Below are positions 61,967-64,000 of a stretch of 64,000 nucleotides of DNA, piece by piece. The notes beneath the pieces were generated by a model. That model was given only the letters and a program-made list of their open reading frames with translations. It did not search any database and had not been told where the DNA came from. The stretch is taken from contig QAOA01002417.1 in the NCBI GenBank assembly GCA_003255065.1, positions 506,122-570,121 on the forward strand, read 5' to 3'. Made by a program: the position numbers and the translations under genes. The stretch comes from Cercis canadensis (Eukaryota > Streptophyta > Magnoliopsida > Fabales > Fabaceae). Numbering within the stretch: the first letter of the stretch is position 1; each line of letters opens with the position of its first letter.

Positions 61967-63918
61967 GGTTTAAGACCCACCTTTCCTATTTTCTTCATCT
62001 TAAAACCAACGCAGCTTAAATTACACAGAATTCAAAGGTGCCCCATATCACCAAAACTTATTATAAATAGAAAGGGGGTAAAGAATGAGAGGGGAATGAC
62101 TATGTCATATAAGAATGCGAAACTACAAAATAGAAGATATACCTTTGATAACCCATCACCCATTTCAGAGGTATTTACACCATCAACACAAGCTACAGCG
62201 GCTTCATGAGTAGAGAAATCAACAAACCCAAAATCTTTCCTCTTAGCAGTAGACATATTCCGTGCTAGGACAATTCGGACAATTTCACCATAACCTTTAA
62301 ACTGCTCTCTAACACGATCTTCATCCCAGTGAGGGGGAAGACCATCGACAAAAACAGACTTCACCTGTGCCATTACCTCTGGGTCTGGCTCACGTAAGGG
62401 TTCAGCAAAGGCTACTTTAGCAGTTCTCTCAGCATGGCCAAAGATGACATCAGGCTTTTGAAGCCTCTTATATGCCATCATGGCATCAGCATGACAAGAG
62501 AACTCAAGGAATGCAAAGCCCCGGCTCAACCCTTCATGTTGAACATCTGAGACAAGGGTAATGTTTTCAACACCTTCAACACCATAATCCTTCAACTTCT
62601 GCTTAATCTGCCATCCATATCTCACAGAGAATCAGTGAACAAACCAGGAAAGTAAGTATATGCAAGACAAAAGACCGTTAGACACTTACAGCTTCTTTTG
62701 TCCACATATTACAAATATTTCCCAAGAATAATGTATCATTGTCTTCACTGGGTGCAGTGCCACATCGCTTACCATGTATCTGTAAATAATGAGAGGTCAG
62801 AACAAAACACACGAGAGGAGAGAGAGAGCAAATTTTATTTTTTTTAATAATAAAAAAAAAACAACAATCAGAAAGAGAGAAACATACAACAGGGTTTTTC
62901 ATTTCTGACAAAGCTTTTTTTGCATGTTCCTTATTAGCAAACTTTACAAAAGCATAGCCCTTATTTTTGTTGGTTGAAGCATTTTTATGCAACCTGACTT
63001 CAACTACCTCCCCAATCTTCTCGAAAACCTTTTTCAGGTCTTCCTCTGTAGCATCACGATCCAGGCCTCCGACAAATATCTCATGTTCTTTCTTAATCTT
63101 GCGCTCCTTTGCAATAGCTGTCAATTCCCTGCGCTCCTCTTCCAATGTCTCAGTTTCTTCAGGATGCTCCTCTGAATCATCCTCAATAAGATCCTCGTCA
63201 CCCTGTTCTCCAAGATCCAACTTCTCACCACACCCCTGCATTCCTTCATCATCACCAATATTCTCCTTTTCAGGTTTAACATCTCCTTTCTTCAACTGAT
63301 CTTTCTCTTCAATGCTAATAAACTCAGTATTAAATGCCTCTTTATCTCCAATATTGTTTGTCTCCTCTTCCTTTGATTCTTCTTTTGCCTTTTCTCCCTC
63401 CTGTTCCTCTGCCTTTTCTGCTTCCTTTGCACCAGCAGAATCTTCATCCTCCGTAGGTTTAGTAAGCACCATAATGGTTGGTTTTTCTTGCTTCAAAGAT
63501 TTGGATGCATCATGAGAAGTAGATACTTCAATTTCCACTATGCTTTTTTCCTTTTCTGCTGATTCACAAACATTTTCAAGTACAGGTTCATCCACTTCGA
63601 TGGGCTTTTGTTCTTTCTCTGCAGGTTGCCCAACAAACTCATTGTGTTGTTCCCCCCCTTTTTCACTCTCAATGACACCCGCATTGACTACTTCAACATT
63701 TCGAGGCTCTTCAGCTTTCTCTGCTGCCTCAGAATTATCTACTTTTGGAGTTCCATCAGCTACTACCTCCACTTGTTCTGCTAGCTTGGGGGTGGAAACT
63801 GCTTTAGTTGGAGTTCTAGTTCTCCCGGGTGTCCTCTTCACTGCTGATTTTGTAGTTGTAGCAACTTTTGTATCTGGTGCAACTGGAGAAGCATCAGGCG
63901 AGGCTTTTGCCTCCTCCG
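60366..63918 (-). CDS. hnRNP-like RNA-binding protein with three RRM domains, 5' end outside the window
   Basis: Ten exons on the minus strand join in frame: 63918-62888, 62779-62689, 62607-62143, 61641-61527, 61437-61270, 61123-60867, 60745-60652, 60565-60513 and 60434-60366, plus at least one upstream exon beyond 64000 (an acceptor, attgtag, precedes 63918). About 780 residues are visible. A long Glu/Lys-rich acidic N-terminal region comes first. RRM1 has EIFVGGLDRDATEEDL and KGYAFVKF, RRM2 TLFLGNICNMWTKEAI and RGFAFLEF, RRM3 KSVFVDGLPPHWDEDRV and DFGFVDF. The C-terminal region is Gly/Arg/Tyr-rich (RGFGRGGHSSNW, YGGGPYSSFYGGNSS). The layout matches plant hnRNP Q/R-like proteins and, from memory, At2g44710; the related LIF2 acts in chromatin and floral control. 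A nuclear RNA-binding role is likely; targets are unknown. Confidence 0.92.
61920..61964. repeat. Long poly-G tract with N inside an RRM-gene intron
   Basis: About 44 G with an N at 61925, following TTTC and poly-T runs, in the intron 61642-62142. On the sense (minus) strand of the gene it is poly-C. The real length cannot be trusted because of the N. Confidence 0.85.
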
Positions 63919-64000
63919 CTACAATATTTAGACAAGGGGAAAAAATGCTTCAATTTTAAGAAGTTAATAGCAACTAAACGAAAACAACAAATAGTACATT

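Noticed and set aside
62967-63959. Ser-rich plus-strand ORFs opposite the RRM gene
   Set aside because: Antisense of the Glu/Lys-rich coding region; the sense-strand RRM motifs explain the open frames.

Overview
The window is nuclear DNA from a flowering plant, most likely a core eudicot. Long AT-rich intergenic DNA, GT-AG introns, plant-only families (KIN-7 kinesin with a NACK-type tail, a VND-type NAC factor, a plant LRR receptor kinase) and many small DNA-transposon relics all point that way. The species cannot be named from the sequence.

Layout, left to right. A glyoxalase I-like gene runs off the left edge (minus, 1-741). After about 4.3 kb of repeat-bearing intergenic DNA comes a 13-exon KIN-7 kinesin (plus, CDS 6471-12170). 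At 12.8-16.7 kb a head-to-tail segmental duplication carries one intact and one broken copy of a small two-helix membrane protein gene. Another small membrane-protein ORF pair follows at 16.9-17.4 kb. A long LRR receptor-like protein kinase with a degenerate kinase domain (plus, 21020-24418) is followed by the V-ATPase proteolipid subunit c gene (minus, 27603-29988). A 2.6 kb non-autonomous hAT element with a perfect 8-bp target duplication lies just upstream of that gene. Next are a VND-type NAC gene (plus, 40585-42741, with a GC-AG intron), histone H3.3 (minus, 49856-52015), a mitochondrial-carrier gene fragment (52.6 kb), a stress-type linker histone H1 (minus, 56123-56900) and a three-RRM hnRNP-like gene whose 5' end lies beyond the right edge (minus, 60366-63918).

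The genes form no operon or shared pathway. Their order is still informative: from memory, several neighbouring pairs here (LRR kinase with V-ATPase c, VND NAC with H1, VND NAC with KIN-7) also occur as close neighbours in Arabidopsis, spread over several duplicated blocks. The window may therefore keep a less broken-up version of an ancestral segment.

I found no tRNA, rRNA, CRISPR array or convincing microRNA. No clearly new biological system is visible. The most informative signals are the hAT element, a Mutator-like MITE with an unoccupied paralogous site, several other MITEs, the GC-AG intron, the probable pseudokinase, and six single-N positions that look like assembly joins, three of them with the same sequence on both sides. 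Exon limits were set by eye from splice signals and family similarity. Intergenic regulatory calls are motif matches only.
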